Under the pieces are notes generated by a model. That model worked only from the letters and a program-made list of their open reading frames with translations, was not told the origin of the DNA and did no database searches. Of a DNA stretch of 64,000 nt, positions 8,332 to 17,585 are shown in pieces; the first letter of the stretch is position 1; every line of letters starts with the position of its first letter. Both the position numbers and the translations under genes were made by a program. Location: the NCBI RefSeq assembly GCF_018736045.1, contig NZ_CP076132.1, positions 4,742,501-4,806,500 of the forward strand, given 5' to 3'. This DNA is from Flammeovirga yaeyamensis (lineage in GTDB: Bacteria; Bacteroidota; Bacteroidia; Cytophagales; Flammeovirgaceae).

Positions 8332-10591
8332 ACTGAAATCTTGGATCGTTAGGGAAGCGGGCTCTCAGCCATTGCCAGTACAATTGTGCTTTTTGTTTCT
8401 GACCTGTCTGTTCGTAAAGTGCCGCTAGTGCATATCTTAATGAAGGATCTTCCTTCGTATATTTCAATCCTAATAGGTAGGTCTTTTCTGCCTCAAGTAG
8501 TTTACCTTGTTGCTGAAGTACCAAACCTAAGTTATAGAAGGCTCTTGAGTTTTGTGGGTTAATTTCTGATGCCTTTCTTAATGAAATTGCTGATTTCTCC
8601 CACTCTTTTGTTTCTGCGTATAAAAGGCCTTTAGAATAGTAAGCATCGGCAGAGTTTGGATCTGACTTGATGGCGTTATTTAATTCTAACTCGGCATTCT
8701 TAGTATCTCCTTTGATAGAATAGATACGTGCTAAGCTTAATCTTGCTTCGTTCATTAAAGTATCGAACTTCAATGATGAACGGTAGCATTCGATGGCTTT
8801 ATTGTATTCTTTTCTTCTTTCCCAATATTGACCTTCGCCGAATGGGCCTTCACGGAAATCTTTTGCCTGACGGAAGTAGTGGAACATTTCCTCAGTGGCT
8901 TTATCAAATGCTACTTTCCATTTACCTTTGAAACGATTCTCATCTGCATCTCCTAAAGCAATCGCTGCTGCTACTCTTACACCTCTTACGTCATCATTTA
9001 AATAAGGACTTAAGATAGATACTCTTTCGTCTAATGATAATTGCGATAAGTTTTGGATAGCAGTTGTTCTTACCATTGGTTCTGGATCTTTCAACCCTGC
9101 CATAACTGCATCAATTGCTCCTTCACCTGGAGTTCTTGCTAAGTAATACAATGCTGTTGATCTTGCAATAAATGGTGCTTTTTGTTCAGTCACCATTTCT
9201 TTTAGATCAGAAATATATTGAGGATCGTAGTTACGACCTAAAGCCAATGTATCTCTCCAATCGTGCTTATATTCTCCGTACATTTTCTTGTATTCCGCAT
9301 CTGCCCATTTTACCGATTTGTCAGTGTGGCATTGGTTACAAGCATTTGGTGTTTCTGCATATTTTAAACTAAGATCAGGTCTTGGTGTTCTGAAACTATG
9401 GTCACGACGGTAGTCATTCCCCATATATACTTCACCAACCATATGACAATCTACACATCTTACATTATCAGTTAGTGAGTGTTTCGTATGTGCTTTCACT
9501 TCATATTCTGATGTTTCGTGACATTGTGCACAAACCTGATTTAGGTCTTTGAATTTCAACTCTGCTTTATGTGGATCATGACAATCGGTACATTTCACTC
9601 CTTCATGATACATTTTAGACTGAATGAAAGAACCGTAAACGTATACCTCATTCAAGATTTGTCCATCATGATAATACATTCCTTCTCTTAGCATTTCTGG
9701 GGCAAACTGATCGTAGAAGCTTTCTTCAAATTTGAAGTTTTGTACTAATTGAGATCTTCTTGAGTGACAAGGTGCACAGTTTTCGATAAGCGTTCTAGCA
9801 TCCTCATCCTTTTTAAATTGCTTGATAAATAATCCTTCAACAAAATCTTTCTTTTCCTCAAATTCTTCTGAATTAGCAAAGTCAACGTGTTCCTTACCAG
9901 GACCGTGACAAGCCTCACAACTTACGTTGATGATAGCATATTTTGTATCGAAAGAATCTTTTAGGTAATCGTAGTTTTTCCTCACGTTTGTAGAGTGACA
10001 ATCGGCACACATCGTATTCCAGTTACCTCCACCATTGGCCCAATGTAGCCATTCATAGTGTTGTATATCGTCTAGGTCGTCGTGCTGATTGAACCATCTT
10101 TTCTTCTCTGTATCCCATGTTTCACGAATCACTTGAATTTTTCCTCTCTCCATTTCTACCATGTAGTTCTGAAGCGGTCTCAATCCAAAAGTATATTTGA
10201 TTTCGTAATCATGATTTTTTCCGTCAGGTCCTTGAGTGTTGACATAATATTTATCTCCTTTCATAAAGAAACGAGACTTCACATTATTGCCTACGAAAGT
10301 CACATTATTAAAATCGCCCAATACAAATTCTTTTGTAGCAGGTTTCATCGACTCGTCGTGGTCACTTCCTTTCCATAAGTGATACTCTTCTTCATGACAA
10401 GATTTACACGTTTCTGTTCCTACAAAAATAGAATCCGGATACGGTAAATCGAAAGAATGATGGTAATCTAATTCTGTTTTATTTTCAGCGACATCTTTCT
10501 GTTCCTCTTCAGTTGATTTACAACTCTGGTATATGGCAACTGAAAATAACAGCGTAGAAAAAAGTAATAATAATTTGTGTTGAAGTTTCAT
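8330..10591 (-). CDS. Octahaem cytochrome c with HEAT and TPR repeats
   Basis: Exported electron-transfer protein with eight CxxCH haem motifs: CKSCH, CADCH, CEACH, CAPCH, CTDCH, CAQCH, CVDCH and CNQCH, all in the first 430 residues. They are followed by HEAT-like repeats (about 475-560) and four or so tetratricopeptide repeats to the C-terminus. The start was moved from 10642 to the internal ATG at 10591 (753 residues). That gives a clean lipoprotein signal ending in QSC, and a TAGCTTTG promoter element at 10621-10628 would lie inside the longer version. The haem part resembles NrfA/hydroxylamine-oxidoreductase-type octahaem cytochromes only in general layout. The substrate is unknown. Confidence 0.85.
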   Translation of the reverse strand: MKLQHKLLLLFSTLLFSVAIYQSCKSTEEEQKDVAENKTELDYHHSFDLPYPDSIFVGTETCKSCHEEEYHLWKGSDHDESMKPATKEFVLGDFNNVTFVGNNVKSRFFMKGDKYYVNTQGPDGKNHDYEIKYTFGLRPLQNYMVEMERGKIQVIRETWDTEKKRWFNQHDDLDDIQHYEWLHWANGGGNWNTMCADCHSTNVRKNYDYLKDSFDTKYAIINVSCEACHGPGKEHVDFANSEEFEEKKDFVEGLFIKQFKKDEDARTLIENCAPCHSRRSQLVQNFKFEESFYDQFAPEMLREGMYYHDGQILNEVYVYGSFIQSKMYHEGVKCTDCHDPHKAELKFKDLNQVCAQCHETSEYEVKAHTKHSLTDNVRCVDCHMVGEVYMGNDYRRDHSFRTPRPDLSLKYAETPNACNQCHTDKSVKWADAEYKKMYGEYKHDWRDTLALGRNYDPQYISDLKEMVTEQKAPFIARSTALYYLARTPGEGAIDAVMAGLKDPEPMVRTTAIQNLSQLSLDERVSILSPYLNDDVRGVRVAAAIALGDADENRFKGKWKVAFDKATEEMFHYFRQAKDFREGPFGEGQYWERRKEYNKAIECYRSSLKFDTLMNEARLSLARIYSIKGDTKNAELELNNAIKSDPNSADAYYSKGLLYAETKEWEKSAISLRKASEINPQNSRAFYNLGLVLQQQGKLLEAEKTYLLGLKYTKEDPSLRYALAALYEQTGQKQKAQLYWQWLRARFPNDPRFQ

Positions 10592-10620
10592 CCAATCTAT
10601 TGTATAAAATAATTCTTGTA

Positions 10621-10628
10621 CAAAGCTA
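10621..10628 (-). promoter_or_regulatory. -7 promoter element of the octahaem cytochrome gene
   Basis: The minus strand reads TAGCTTTG, a perfect TAnnTTTG match, 30 bases before the ATG at 10591. It supports that start over the one 51 bases further upstream. Confidence 0.5.
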
Positions 10629-10678
10629 ATCCCAATGAACAAATAATAAGTAAATGGTATTACGTTAATACGCTGTTA

Positions 10679-11062
10679 CTATTTGACTAGTTTTAAATCT
10701 AACTTATCATTTGTTAATGACTGAACTTTATAGGTAGTCTCTACATCTTTGATTACAAAGGTCAGCAATTGTTCTTTAGAATTAAATGACCAAACTCCTT
10801 TTTCTTTAATTGGCATATCATTACTTCCGGTAATAATTTCAAATACATCCCCATTTTCTTTGATATCGTAGTGCGTTCGACCACCTCTTTTAGGAGTGAG
10901 TTTCTCCGTGTTGTTTGTAAATGTGCAAACGGAATCTGCCTTTTCCATACAGATCCATTCAGTAATTAACTCTTTAGGATAAGAAGTTTTATTTACCTTT
11001 TGGCACGAACACAACATTAAAAAACTGACAATCAATACACAAAAAATCCTACTCATAATCAT
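10679..11062 (-). CDS. Small lipoprotein, lipocalin-like
   Basis: With the start at 11062 (127 residues) the product begins with a hydrophobic stretch ending in a lipobox (FLMLCSC). The open frame continues upstream to 11134, but those residues are charged, would destroy the signal peptide, and run back through the promoter region of the neighbouring tRNA. The mature part is beta-rich (EITGSNDMPIKEKGVWSFN, LLTFVIKDVETTYKVQSL), as in small lipocalin-like domains of Bacteroidota. The function is unknown. It is followed 87 bases later by the octahaem cytochrome gene, which has its own promoter element. Confidence 0.6.
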   Translation of the reverse strand: MIMSRIFCVLIVSFLMLCSCQKVNKTSYPKELITEWICMEKADSVCTFTNNTEKLTPKRGGRTHYDIKENGDVFEIITGSNDMPIKEKGVWSFNSKEQLLTFVIKDVETTYKVQSLTNDKLDLKLVK

Positions 11063-11118
11063 TTTAATTTGTTTGAAATAAAAATGGTGAAATATTTTTT
11101 TTATAAAAAACTTTCCTC

Positions 11119-11126
11119 TACTTTTG
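11119..11126 (+). promoter_or_regulatory. -7 promoter element of the initiator tRNA
   Basis: TACTTTTG fits TAnnTTTG and lies 21 bases before the mature tRNA 5' end. No clear -33 element. Confidence 0.5.
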
Positions 11127-11147
11127 CACAGCAATTCAGAAAAATAG

Positions 11148-11223
<76 letters not shown>

Positions 11224-11227
11224 AGAG

Positions 11228-11260
11228 AGGTTACTTCTTTTTAGAAGTGACCTTTTTTTT
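11228..11260 (+). terminator. Intrinsic terminator after tRNA-Met
   Basis: AGGTTACTTCT (11228-11238) pairs with AGAAGTGACCT (one G-U wobble), followed by eight T. Confidence 0.85.
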
Positions 11261-11418
11261 ATGCCTAAACTTTCTTCTTTTATCACTTTACTCTTTAAAT
11301 TTATAGTTATTGATCGAATATTATTTACTTTCTATCAATAAACCTGTATCAATAGGAAGAAATGACCAAATAATTTAATCCTATATCGAATTCATCATAA
11401 ACTAACCTATACCAACGT

Positions 11419-13152
11419 ATGAAATCTCTTTCCATTCAACAACTAAGTGACGGCTTATATAAAGGTATCACAAGATTTCCTTTAGCTATACTGTCCGCCA
11501 TACAATTTACGTTTTTGGTGATTTATGGAATAGAGGCTGACATCGATCCCGGTATTTGGTATTTACGTGGTGTACATGGAGCACAGTTAGGTATTCCTTT
11601 ATTTATTGCACTCACCTTCTTTGCAGAATCAAAGAATTACAACCCGATTAAAAAGATTGGGGTAAAGTTTGGAGGAGTAGCACTCTTGTTATTGTATCTG
11701 CTTACCCTGCCCGAAACACTCACTTTTATCAATTTCTCCAGATTTGTACTCCTTACCCTCTTTGCTCATTTATTGGTATTTATCGCTCCTTCCTTGCACA
11801 AAGGTTACGAGCTTCATTTTTGGGTATTGGCCAAGGAAATCATCCTTACATTTATCGAGTGTGTATTTTATGCCTTCGTGATAGGTTTTGGTATTTTTGT
11901 CGCCATATCTGCAGTACATTTTCTCTTTGATATTAATATAAACAATAAGCGATATCCAGAAGTGATGTCGTTTTGCCTCATCTTCCTAACCACTATCTTT
12001 TTTGCAGGAAGAATGCAAGGGGTCAATTCCAAACAAAACATGGTATTTGATTACCCTGAAATATTAAAGAATTTCACTCAGTTTATTCTGATTCCTTTGG
12101 TGCTGCTCTACCTTATTATTCTTTATATCTATGGTGGGCAGATTCTGATGAATCAAGATTGGCCAAAAGGATGGGTATCGTATCTATCTATTGGATTTTC
12201 TGTATTGGGTATTGTTTCTATCATTTTGATTTATCCCGTTAGAAACGACGAAAACAATAAATGGATTCCTCTATTCAATAAAGGCTTTTTATATACACTA
12301 TTTCCTATCATCTTTTTATTCTGTGCTGCTATTTGGAGAAGAATTTCAGAATACGGTATCACAGAGAATCGGTATTACTTGATTGCTTTAGGTGTTTGGT
12401 TGTTCTTTATTTCGGTGTATACTTTAATTAAAAGAGATCATTTCATTAAAATGATTCCAATGTCACTTTCCGTTGTTTGTATTCTATCGGCTTTTGGACC
12501 TTTAAGTGCCTTTAATGTAAGTAAGAATAGTCAGTTGGAAAGGTTAAACGACTATGCAACATCAAATAATTGGTTGGATGAGGATGGCTATTGGGATACT
12601 TCTAATGAAAAGAAAACACCCAAGGAAGATGTAGATCAAAGCCGTTCTATCATCAAGTATTTGATAAAAAACCATGGTTATGCCTCTATACAGCCTTATT
12701 TGAAAGATTCTATTCCTGATACCCTTCAAGGAGTAGATAATAAGTATGCACAAAGTAGAACGATACTACAGGAAATGAAGTTGATTCAAACCAGTGATTA
12801 TGTAAAAGAAAATCGTTTAAACTTTTATACGACCCACCAAGGCGTTGATATCAAAGGGTATTCAAAATATTTCACAAAAGAGGCACAATACTTAAAAAGA
12901 AATGGTGATAAAGCCATTAGTATTTCTAAGGCTGATCCTGTGATCAATTTATTTATTGAAAATGGAGCAACTAAATTGGGTACTCTTATAATTGGCGATC
13001 AAACTTACAATATTCCTTTTCCTGATGAAAACGAAATGCTCTATAAAAAGAAGGACTTTATGATGGTCTATAAAAGTGTGAATGGGATAAAAAATGAAGA
13101 GCAAAATACAACTACATTAACGGCAGTGACATTCACCTTATTTATAAAATAA
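11419..13152 (+). CDS. DUF4153 family multi-pass membrane protein
   Basis: 577 residues with about eleven or twelve hydrophobic segments in the first 370 residues (for example FPLAILSAIQFTFLVIYGI, FILIPLVLLYLIILYIYGG, GFLYTLFPIIFLFCAAI). A soluble C-terminal domain of about 200 residues follows and is probably exposed on one face of the inner membrane. The layout and the N-terminal sequence fit the DUF4153 family of Bacteroidota; no biochemical role is known to me. It is monocistronic and convergent with the transketolase gene, with which it shares a hairpin terminator. Confidence 0.8.
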   Translation: MKSLSIQQLSDGLYKGITRFPLAILSAIQFTFLVIYGIEADIDPGIWYLRGVHGAQLGIPLFIALTFFAESKNYNPIKKIGVKFGGVALLLLYLLTLPETLTFINFSRFVLLTLFAHLLVFIAPSLHKGYELHFWVLAKEIILTFIECVFYAFVIGFGIFVAISAVHFLFDININNKRYPEVMSFCLIFLTTIFFAGRMQGVNSKQNMVFDYPEILKNFTQFILIPLVLLYLIILYIYGGQILMNQDWPKGWVSYLSIGFSVLGIVSIILIYPVRNDENNKWIPLFNKGFLYTLFPIIFLFCAAIWRRISEYGITENRYYLIALGVWLFFISVYTLIKRDHFIKMIPMSLSVVCILSAFGPLSAFNVSKNSQLERLNDYATSNNWLDEDGYWDTSNEKKTPKEDVDQSRSIIKYLIKNHGYASIQPYLKDSIPDTLQGVDNKYAQSRTILQEMKLIQTSDYVKENRLNFYTTHQGVDIKGYSKYFTKEAQYLKRNGDKAISISKADPVINLFIENGATKLGTLIIGDQTYNIPFPDENEMLYKKKDFMMVYKSVNGIKNEEQNTTTLTAVTFTLFIK

Positions 13153-13181
13153 ATGCCATTCTAAATACATAGAATGGCACT
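13150..13181. terminator. Shared terminator between the DUF4153 and transketolase genes
   Basis: TGCCATTCTA (13154-13163) and its perfect complement (13170-13179) form a hairpin between the two convergent genes. The tail is T-rich on the minus strand side (TTTATTTTAT), so termination of the xyl operon is the better supported role. Confidence 0.7.
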
Positions 13182-13209
13182 TGATCTATTTGTCTGTTCA
13201 GTTCAAAAC

Positions 13210-15264
13210 CTATACTGTTGTTGTTTCTAGAAGTCCTTCAGCAGCTAACTTTGGTTTTAACCATTCGATCACTGTTTCTGGAGTGAAACCAAACTCATGA
13301 TCCAAGGCCGAAGCCGGTGCTGAATATCCAAAGTGATCTAAACCATGCACATTGTTGATGTTCACCAAGCCTGCCAATGTTACTGGAAGACCTGCCGTTA
13401 GACCAAATGTTGGTAAAGTAGGATCAATTACTTTTTCTTGATAAGAAACCTCTTGATCTCTGAATAATCCTTCAGATGGTACAGAAACTACTTTAACATT
13501 CAAGCCAAAGTCCTTATTTAATAAAATAGCTACCGAAGATAAAGTAGATACCTCCGAGCCATTGGCTACCAATTGAAGATCTACCTTTGTTCCTATTGAC
13601 AATGCAACATAACCACCTTTTCTTGTCTCAGCAGCATCTTGCTGACGAACATCGGCTGTCGTAATGGCTGGAATATTTTGTCTAGAGAAGATCAAACCTA
13701 CAGGACGATCGAAACTCTCTACCGCCATTTTCCAAGATTCAGTCACCTCAAAAGCATCTGCAGGGCGTAAAGCCAAGAAGCTCTTCTTCCCATGGTGATT
13801 ATTTAACTGCTCCAATAATCTTAATTGTGCTTCTTGCTCAATAGGTTGATGCGTTGGTCCATCTTCTCCTACTCTGAACGAGTCGTGGGTCCACATAAAG
13901 ATGACAGGTGTTTGCATTAATGCTGCCACTCTCATCACTGGCTTCATGTAATCTGAGAATACAAAGAACGTTGCACATACTGGAATTACACCACCGTGTA
14001 AACCCATACCTACTGATATCGCCGCCATGGTTAACTCAGACACACCTGCCTGTAAAAATGCTCCAGAAAAATCGTTCTTTTTAAATGCGGTAGTCTTTTT
14101 AAGGAAAGCTTCTGTTTTGTCAGAATCTGCAAGATCGGCTGATGCCACAATCATGTTCTCACAGTTTTCTGCTAGATAGCCCAATACTTTTCCAGATGCA
14201 GCTCTTGTTGCCACACCGTCAGCTTGAGCAATACCTTCCCAATCGACTGTATTTTTCTTTCTATCAAAGAATGATTGAAGTGATGAAGCTAACTCAGGAT
14301 GTTCAGCCGCCCACTCATTTTCTAATGCTTTATATTGATTTGCTGCTTCAGATTTCTTCTCAGCAACTTCTTGATAATACTTTTGTACTTCATCAAATAC
14401 CTTAAATGGCTCATCAGGATTTCCACCTAACTTTTTGATGGTATCCGCGAAGCTTGCTCCAGAGTTAGAAAGTGGCTGACCGTGAGTAGAACATTTTCCT
14501 TCGAAACTGTTACCCTCACTATCAATTGCTCCTTTACCCATTACTGTTTTACCAATAATTAGTGTTGGACGCTCTTTTTCCTCATTGGCTTGCTGTAAAG
14601 CTTCACGAATAGCCGCTGGATCGTTACCATTAATTGTCACCACATTCCAGTGCCAAGCCTCGTATTTTTTAGCTGTATCTTCTGTAGTTACTTCTTCTAC
14701 AGTGGTTGATAACTGAATATCGTTGGCATCATAGAACATAATTAAGTTATTCAGTCCTAAGTGACCAGCAATACGACCCGCACCCTGAGAAATTTCTTCT
14801 TGGATGCCTCCATCAGAAATGTATGCATACGTTTTGTGTTCTACGACTTTACCAAAGCGCTCTGCCAAAAATCTTTCTGCAATGGCTGACCCTACTGCAT
14901 AAACATGACCTTGTCCTAGTGGACCAGAAGTATTTTCGATCATGCGTTGTACATCTACCTCTGGGTGACCTGATGTAGGACTTCCCCATTGTCTAAATGC
15001 TTTTAATTCATCCATTGAGAACACCTCCAACAACGAAAGTTGTCCATAAAGCATGGCCGACATATGACCTGGATCCAAGAAGAATCGGTCTCTTGCATGC
15101 CATGATGGATCTTTAGGATCGAACTTTAAAAATTCGCTGTAAAGGATTTGGATAAAATCGGCTCCACCCATGGCTCCACCTGGGTGACCTGATTTTGCTT
15201 TTTCTACCATTGCTGCTGCTAATATTCTAATATTATCAGCAGAGAGAGTTTGTATATCTTTCAT
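13210..15264 (-). CDS. tkt: Transketolase
   Basis: Thiamine-diphosphate enzyme moving two-carbon units between sugar phosphates in the non-oxidative pentose phosphate pathway, cytoplasmic. A full-length single chain (684 residues), not the split archaeal-type form. The ThDP/Mg region shows SDGGIQEE ... FYDAND (about 150-185), and the catalytic glutamate lies in QAGVSELTM in the pyrimidine domain. It is the last gene of the minus-strand xylose operon, 80 bases after tal, so xylulose 5-phosphate made by XylA/XylB enters central metabolism through it. Confidence 0.96.
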   Translation of the reverse strand: MKDIQTLSADNIRILAAAMVEKAKSGHPGGAMGGADFIQILYSEFLKFDPKDPSWHARDRFFLDPGHMSAMLYGQLSLLEVFSMDELKAFRQWGSPTSGHPEVDVQRMIENTSGPLGQGHVYAVGSAIAERFLAERFGKVVEHKTYAYISDGGIQEEISQGAGRIAGHLGLNNLIMFYDANDIQLSTTVEEVTTEDTAKKYEAWHWNVVTINGNDPAAIREALQQANEEKERPTLIIGKTVMGKGAIDSEGNSFEGKCSTHGQPLSNSGASFADTIKKLGGNPDEPFKVFDEVQKYYQEVAEKKSEAANQYKALENEWAAEHPELASSLQSFFDRKKNTVDWEGIAQADGVATRAASGKVLGYLAENCENMIVASADLADSDKTEAFLKKTTAFKKNDFSGAFLQAGVSELTMAAISVGMGLHGGVIPVCATFFVFSDYMKPVMRVAALMQTPVIFMWTHDSFRVGEDGPTHQPIEQEAQLRLLEQLNNHHGKKSFLALRPADAFEVTESWKMAVESFDRPVGLIFSRQNIPAITTADVRQQDAAETRKGGYVALSIGTKVDLQLVANGSEVSTLSSVAILLNKDFGLNVKVVSVPSEGLFRDQEVSYQEKVIDPTLPTFGLTAGLPVTLAGLVNINNVHGLDHFGYSAPASALDHEFGFTPETVIEWLKPKLAAEGLLETTTV

Positions 15265-15344
15265 CTTATAGAGTAATAGTTATTACACACACTTAAAAAA
15301 ATAGAGACGAACACCAAATGCGTCCGCCTCTCTAAAATTATGGT

Positions 15345-16019
15345 TTATGCTAATTCAGTTTCTTCTTGCATCGTCTTCGCTGCTTCGATGAACGCGGCCA
15401 AACCTTTGTCCGTTAATGGGTGGTTCAATAAAGCTTCGAACACTCCTAAAGGACAAGTAGCTACATCTGCACCTACTCTAGCACATTTTAATAAGTGCAT
15501 CGAATGACGAACTGAAGCGGCTAAAATTTCAGTATTCAATTCAGGATATTGATCGAAGATGTCTTTGATTTCCTCAATTAATAACATACCGTCTTGAGAA
15601 ATATCGTCTAAACGACCAATAAATGGAGATACATAAGTGGCTCCTGCTTTTGCTGCCAATAATGCTTGACCTGCTGAGAAGATCAAAGTACAGTTGGTAC
15701 GAATACCCTTTGAAGCAAAATGTTTGATTGCTTTCAATCCATCCTTAATCATAGGAATTTTCACTACAATTTTTGGAGAAATAGCAGCTAATTCCTCACC
15801 TTCCTTAATCATGCCTTCAAGGTCAGTAGATAATACCTCAGCACTTACTTTATCATCAACAATCTCACAGATTTTAGCATAGTGATTTTTGATGTTCTGA
15901 TCTCCCACGATATTTTCTTTTGCCATTAATGAAGGGTTAGTGGTAACACCATCTAAGATTCCCATATCATAGGCTTGAGCAATATCTTCTAGGTTGGCTG
16001 TATCAATAAAGAATTTCAT
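15345..16019 (-). CDS. tal: Transaldolase, TalC/FSA type
   Basis: Small (224-residue) class I aldolase-fold enzyme that transfers dihydroxyacetone units between sugar phosphates. The start MKFFIDTANLEDI and the TTNPSL motif (26-31) are typical. The Schiff-base lysine is K87 in VVKIPM. In this subfamily transaldolase and fructose-6-phosphate aldolase differ by few residues, and the sequence alone does not decide between them; the operon with transketolase favours transaldolase. It lies 32 bases after xylB and 80 before tkt. Confidence 0.92.
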   Translation of the reverse strand: MKFFIDTANLEDIAQAYDMGILDGVTTNPSLMAKENIVGDQNIKNHYAKICEIVDDKVSAEVLSTDLEGMIKEGEELAAISPKIVVKIPMIKDGLKAIKHFASKGIRTNCTLIFSAGQALLAAKAGATYVSPFIGRLDDISQDGMLLIEEIKDIFDQYPELNTEILAASVRHSMHLLKCARVGADVATCPLGVFEALLNHPLTDKGLAAFIEAAKTMQEETELA

Positions 16020-16051
16020 TTTTATCTATTTAGAGTTATGAATTATGATTG

Positions 16052-17560
16052 TTAGCTAGATTGAACAGTTGAATGTTCTTTGTCTAATACTTTTAAAAGA
16101 GTTTCTTTCCAAAGAGCATATGCTGCTTGTGTTTCCTTTAACTTATCCGTTTCAGGCATAATCGTTTTGATTACATTCAATGATTGGAAAGCTTCTTCAA
16201 AAGTGTTGAAATGTTTAACACCTACGGCTGCACCAGTCGCTGCCCCTCTTGCTCCATCTGTATCCAATAATTCAATTGGAGCTCCACAAACATTGGCTAG
16301 TGTTTGACGGAACAACGGACTTAAAAACATGTTGGCGTGCCCTGCTCTAATTACTTCAGGCTTTAATCCCATGTCTTGCATTACCTCAATACCGTATTGG
16401 AAAGAGAAAACAATACCTTCTTGAGTCGCACGAATCATGTCGTTTTGATTGTGTCTGTTGAAATCAATATTAGAATAATGTGCTCCAACATTAGAATTTT
16501 CTAAAACACGTTCTGCTCCATTACCAAAAGGAAGGTAAGACAAGCCGTTTGCTCCAATTGGCGATTGTTCTGCGGCATCATTCATGCTCACATAGTCCAT
16601 ATTGGAAGTGATATTTTTTTGTAACCAAGAGTTGGCAATACCTGTCCCGTTAATACATAGAAGTACTCCTAAACGTTGTGTATCTTCTGTATGATTCACA
16701 TGAGCAAAAGGATTTACTCTCGATTTCGGATCACATTTCGCTTCATCAGTCACTCCATATACAACTCCAGATGTACCACCTGTAGCTGCAATTTCACCTG
16801 GGTTGACCACATTTAGAGAGAAGGCATTATTGGGTTGATCACCTGCTTTGTAGGTAATCGGAATCCCTGCCTTTATTCCTAACTGCTCAGCAATCTCCTT
16901 TGTCACTACACCATGGTCGGTAAATGTTTCTTTCACATCAGCTACCATAGTAAAAGGAATACCATAATGCTCCAACAACTCTGTATTCAAACGATTGTGT
17001 TTGAAGTTCCAAAGAATCCCCTCTGAAAGACCAGAAATTGTTGTACTGATTTCTCCTGTAAGTTTCATCCCAACGTAATCGCCAGGTAACATGAACTTAT
17101 GGATTTTAGCAAAGTTTTCAGGCTCATTTTCTTTCACCCACTTCAATTTTGAAGCAGTGAAATTACCAGGAGAGTTCATAAACTCATTCAAACACTGTGA
17201 TTCTCCAATCGCTTTGAAAGCTGCATCTCCAATTTCTACCGCACGGCTATCGCACCATATAATCGAAGGTCTGATCACATTCTTATCTTCATCTACAGTA
17301 ACTAAACCGTGCATTTGATAAGTAATACCAATCGCTCCCAATTCTTGACCATTAAAAGCAGGGTTTTCATGAAGTCTAGCTATACCTTTTTGAATTGCTT
17401 CCCACCACATTGCTGGATCTTGCTCTGCAAAACCTGCCTGAGGGGCATCAATTGGCATTTCCTGATCCGGATATTGAGCTGAAGCAACTACTTTTCCTTC
17501 TTCATCAATAGCTGATACTTTAACCGATGAACTTCCTATATCTAATCCTAAAAACTGCAT
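16052..17560 (-). CDS. xylB: Xylulokinase
   Basis: FGGY-family kinase phosphorylating D-xylulose to xylulose 5-phosphate with ATP, cytoplasmic. The N-terminal phosphate loop LGLDIGSSSVK, substrate motif YQMHG (81-85) and the catalytic base D241 in YKAGDQPNNAFS are present. The 502-residue length is normal. It is third in the operon xylA-xylE-xylB-tal-tkt, 25 bases after the transporter gene, which makes the xylulose assignment within FGGY kinases strong. Confidence 0.95.
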   Translation of the reverse strand: MQFLGLDIGSSSVKVSAIDEEGKVVASAQYPDQEMPIDAPQAGFAEQDPAMWWEAIQKGIARLHENPAFNGQELGAIGITYQMHGLVTVDEDKNVIRPSIIWCDSRAVEIGDAAFKAIGESQCLNEFMNSPGNFTASKLKWVKENEPENFAKIHKFMLPGDYVGMKLTGEISTTISGLSEGILWNFKHNRLNTELLEHYGIPFTMVADVKETFTDHGVVTKEIAEQLGIKAGIPITYKAGDQPNNAFSLNVVNPGEIAATGGTSGVVYGVTDEAKCDPKSRVNPFAHVNHTEDTQRLGVLLCINGTGIANSWLQKNITSNMDYVSMNDAAEQSPIGANGLSYLPFGNGAERVLENSNVGAHYSNIDFNRHNQNDMIRATQEGIVFSFQYGIEVMQDMGLKPEVIRAGHANMFLSPLFRQTLANVCGAPIELLDTDGARGAATGAAVGVKHFNTFEEAFQSLNVIKTIMPETDKLKETQAAYALWKETLLKVLDKEHSTVQSS

Positions 17561-17585
17561 ACTTTATATATTTTGATATTATCAC

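Noticed and set aside
10592-10642. Seventeen extra N-terminal codons of the octahaem cytochrome
   Set aside because: They would bury the lipoprotein signal and cover the TAGCTTTG promoter element.
11063-11134. Upstream extension of the small lipoprotein frame
   Set aside because: The added residues are charged, spoil the signal peptide, and overlap the tRNA promoter region.
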